Of a stretch of 8,283 bases of DNA, positions 6,628 through 8,283 are shown one piece after another. Both the position numbers and the translations under genes were made by a program. The notes under the pieces are model-generated. The model saw only the letters and a program-made list of their open reading frames with translations. It was not told the origin of the DNA and did not search any database. Each line of letters begins with the position of its first letter. Position 1 is the first letter of the stretch. The DNA comes from Sandaracinaceae bacterium (lineage in GTDB: Bacteria; Myxococcota_A; Polyangia; Polyangiales; Sandaracinaceae), in contig JANWYL010000127.1 of assembly GCA_025056955.1 (NCBI GenBank), forward strand, positions 1 to 8,283, given 5' to 3'.

Positions 6628-6660
6628 ATCTCGATTCGATCTCGATTCAATCTCGAAGCA
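6628..6660. repeat. Three tandem 11-bp units across the rluD stop
   Basis: Three copies at 6628, 6639 and 6650 begin ATCTCGA. The first two share ATCTCGATTC and differ only in the eleventh base. The third diverges at positions 8 and 9 (AAGC). The array covers the last codons and stop of rluD (TGA, complement 6647-6649) and the start of the spacer before the tRNA. Function unknown; it may simply be a small slippage duplication. Confidence 0.6.
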
Positions 6661-7582
6661 AAGCCAAATCCTCCGGCAATGGCGCCTCCAATTCAACGCA
6701 GCGCCCATTCCATGGGTGAGAAAATCTGACGAAAGCTGCATGAAGGGCATGCCGACTGAGACCTTCGACAGAAGGCCCGCCGTAGAGGACGTCACCCAGA
6801 AGGGGGCAGCCCACATGCGCCAGGTGCGCGCGAATTTGGTGACGAAACGCACGAAGCACCCGGACTTCCACCTCAGTGGATTTGCTCCATCGCTTGAGCT
6901 TGAGGATTTCCGTTTTTGCTTTTCTTCCGAGAGAACGCGAAGGCACAATCACCCGCTTTGGGTCAGACGGGTGATTGGCAAGCGGAAAATCGATCACCTG
7001 CCCTTCTTCAAGCTTGGCTTCAGGCGAAACAAAAGCGAGATAGCGCTTCTCGAGAATCCCAGAAAGAAGTGCATCGCGAAACCACCGGTGGGCTCCCTGA
7101 TCGCGCGCAACAATGATGAGGCCACTTGTGCCTGCGTCCAAGCGGTGAACAAGCCCTGCCTCCCTTCGTTTCGGCGCTGCGTTGAGGGCCTCTTTGTAGT
7201 GAGCAGCCACGAAATTCGCCACCGTTTCCTCTTCTTCTTGAGCAAGAGGGTGAGCGGGCATACCAGCTGGCTTCCCGAGGATGACAAAACGCTCGTGTTC
7301 AAAAAGCACTGCAATCGGCAGATCAGGACGGGGAATCGGATCGAAATCGCGCAAGCGAGGCGGCGCAAGCACAGCAATTCGCATCTCCTTTTCAACCCGC
7401 TCTCCTTTTTTGCCCACCCGCGAGTTGATGTGGACCTGCCCCTCCTCGATGAGCTCGATGGCAGCCCGCCTTGAAACACCAAGCTTCTGGGCAAGATAAC
7501 AATCCAAGCGTTTTCCAACTTCTTCTGCCTCAACGAGAAAAAGGGTTGGTGGCTTGAGGGGTTGGTCTGAACCAGATGTCAT
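6647..7582 (-). CDS. rluD: RluD/RluA-family rRNA pseudouridine synthase
   Basis: 311 residues, typical length for RluC/RluD. An S4 RNA-binding domain occupies about 20-75 (RLDCYLAQKLGVSRRAAIELI, in part). The catalytic domain contains ILGKPAGMPAHP (101-112), the catalytic-Asp motif HRLDAGTSGLIIVAR with D149, EKRYLAFV, and the C-terminal RHQIRAHLAHVGCPLLGD and LHAAFVRF elements. The enzyme isomerises uridine to pseudouridine in rRNA; RluD acts on helix 69 of 23S rRNA. Assignment to RluD rather than RluC or another paralog rests on general similarity. The usual HRLDKDTSG is HRLDAGTSG here, with the catalytic Asp kept. The ATG follows GAGGAAAGG, and the stop of dnaJ lies within that SD region 9 bases upstream, so the two are co-transcribed. 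A 324-codon open frame on the opposite strand (6500-7474) is a shadow and runs through the tRNA. Confidence 0.93.
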   Translation of the reverse strand: MTSGSDQPLKPPTLFLVEAEEVGKRLDCYLAQKLGVSRRAAIELIEEGQVHINSRVGKKGERVEKEMRIAVLAPPRLRDFDPIPRPDLPIAVLFEHERFVILGKPAGMPAHPLAQEEEETVANFVAAHYKEALNAAPKRREAGLVHRLDAGTSGLIIVARDQGAHRWFRDALLSGILEKRYLAFVSPEAKLEEGQVIDFPLANHPSDPKRVIVPSRSLGRKAKTEILKLKRWSKSTEVEVRVLRAFRHQIRAHLAHVGCPLLGDVLYGGPSVEGLSRHALHAAFVRFSHPWNGRCVELEAPLPEDLALLRD

Positions 7583-7591
7583 GGCCTTTCC

Positions 7592-8283
7592 TCATCCAAA
7601 AAGGCCGCGCAACTTCTCGAAAAAGCTCCGCTTTTCAGGATGGGCGCTCTCTCCGAGTTCAACCGCAAGTTCTTCGACCAGCTTGCGTTGCTTGCGGGTG
7701 AGCTCCTTTGGCACTTCAATCACGACAGTAACGATTTGGTCGCCTCTTCCAGCCCCCCCAAGCACAGGAAAGCCCTTCCCTTCCAGACGAAAGCTCGTTC
7801 CGGAAGGAGTCCCTGCAGGAATCCCAAGTTTATACTTGCCATCCAGGGTTGGCACCTCGATCTGGGTGCCAAGCACTGCTTCGGGGAAGCTAATCGGCAC
7901 AGTGACCAGAAGATTCGCCCCATCGCGGCGGAAAATCGGATGGGGATCAATCACCACGCGCACATGGAGGTGCCCAGGAGGGCCGCCGTTGCGACCGGCA
8001 TGACCGCTTCCCGGGAGGGTGCGCACGGCCCCATCCTCGATCCCAGGCGGCAAGCGCACAAGAATTTCTTCGCGGCCTCTGATCAGCCCCTGGCCAGCGC
8101 ACCTTTTGCAAGAAGTTTCAACCTTTTTTCCTGTCCCCCCGCATACTGAGCAAGGCCGGGAAACTCTCAAAAATCCACTCTGAAAAAGCACTTCTCCGCT
8201 CCCACCGCACGCATGGCAACGCAACACACGGCTTCCCGGCTCAGCGCCGCTTCCCCGACATGCAGGACACTCGCGCAAGGGCT
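7592..8283 (-). CDS. dnaJ: Chaperone DnaJ, C-terminal 230 residues (5' part beyond window)
   Basis: The open frame continues off the right edge, so the J domain and Gly/Phe region are not visible. The visible part starts just before the zinc-binding domain, which has all four CxxCxGxG repeats: CPACRGSG, CHACGGSG, CSVCGGTG and CKRCAGQG. The two C-terminal substrate-binding beta domains follow, with LPPGIEDG, GPPGHLHVRVVIDPHPIFRRDG, the IPAGTPSGTSFRLEGKGFP segment (in part) and GRGDQIVTVVIEVP. A short charged tail completes it. DnaJ delivers unfolded clients to DnaK and stimulates its ATPase in the cytoplasm. The last zinc motif and length beyond it match canonical DnaJ rather than CbpA, which lacks the zinc domain. 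The stop overlaps the SD region of the downstream pseudouridine synthase. A TTG near 8276 can be read as a start, but it falls within the conserved protein and is just an internal Leu. Confidence 0.97.
   Translation of the reverse strand, partial: PLRECPACRGSGAEPGSRVLRCHACGGSGEVLFQSGFLRVSRPCSVCGGTGKKVETSCKRCAGQGLIRGREEILVRLPPGIEDGAVRTLPGSGHAGRNGGPPGHLHVRVVIDPHPIFRRDGANLLVTVPISFPEAVLGTQIEVPTLDGKYKLGIPAGTPSGTSFRLEGKGFPVLGGAGRGDQIVTVVIEVPKELTRKQRKLVEELAVELGESAHPEKRSFFEKLRGLFG

Noticed and set aside
6500..7474. 324-codon open frame on the plus strand, as long as the gene opposite
   Set aside because: It runs through the tRNA-Leu complement and lies antisense to a clear RluD-family gene. Its protein has no recognisable motif and is rich in Arg/Ser/Pro, as expected of a shadow frame.
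8276..8278. TTG as the start of a short zinc-finger protein
   Set aside because: The frame continues upstream out of the window and the sequence aligns with the middle of DnaJ, so this is an internal Leu codon of a truncated gene.

Overview
The window looks like a chromosomal segment from a Gram-negative bacterium of the broad deltaproteobacterial/Myxococcota type with moderate GC (roughly half by eye). The basis is the NtrX-like sigma-54 response regulator, a secreted coiled-coil/beta protein next to an exported TPR protein, the heterodimer-style M16 peptidase pair, and the dnaJ/RluD/tRNA-Leu grouping. This placement is inference; there is no rRNA or other firm taxonomic marker. No mobile element, CRISPR array, phage gene or integrase was seen.

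Left block (1-2213, minus strand): a compact four-gene operon read right to left. It encodes a helical plus STAS-like protein, a small Cys-rich 66-residue protein, a secreted coiled-coil/beta-domain protein and an exported TPR protein cut by the window edge. Stops overlap starts or Shine-Dalgarno (SD) sequences at each of the last two junctions, so translational coupling is likely. Diverging from this operon, 58 bp away, is a complete orphan NtrC/NtrX-type sigma-54 activator (2272-3681). It is a plausible but unproven regulator of its neighbours.

Middle block (3804-6469, plus strand): two M16 metallopeptidase-family genes overlapping by 4 bp. The first has the HxxEH zinc site and the distal Glu pair but lacks the R/Y substrate-binding pair. 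The second has lost the zinc site but keeps R/Y. This is the expected signature of an obligate heterodimer with one catalytic subunit.

Right block (6475-8283, minus strand): dnaJ (5' part beyond the window), then an RluD-type pseudouridine synthase 9 bp later, then a tRNA-Leu(CAG) gene. The tRNA 3' end lies only 5 bp from the stop codon of the convergent M16 operon. The best terminator candidate for the tRNA transcript lies inside the 3' end of the second M16 gene.

Most of the window is conventional housekeeping and regulatory sequence. The less explained parts are the 66-residue small gene, the STAS-like protein paired with a sigma-54 regulator, the two exported proteins, and the tight convergent layout around the tRNA. 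I did not find clear evidence of a wholly new system.
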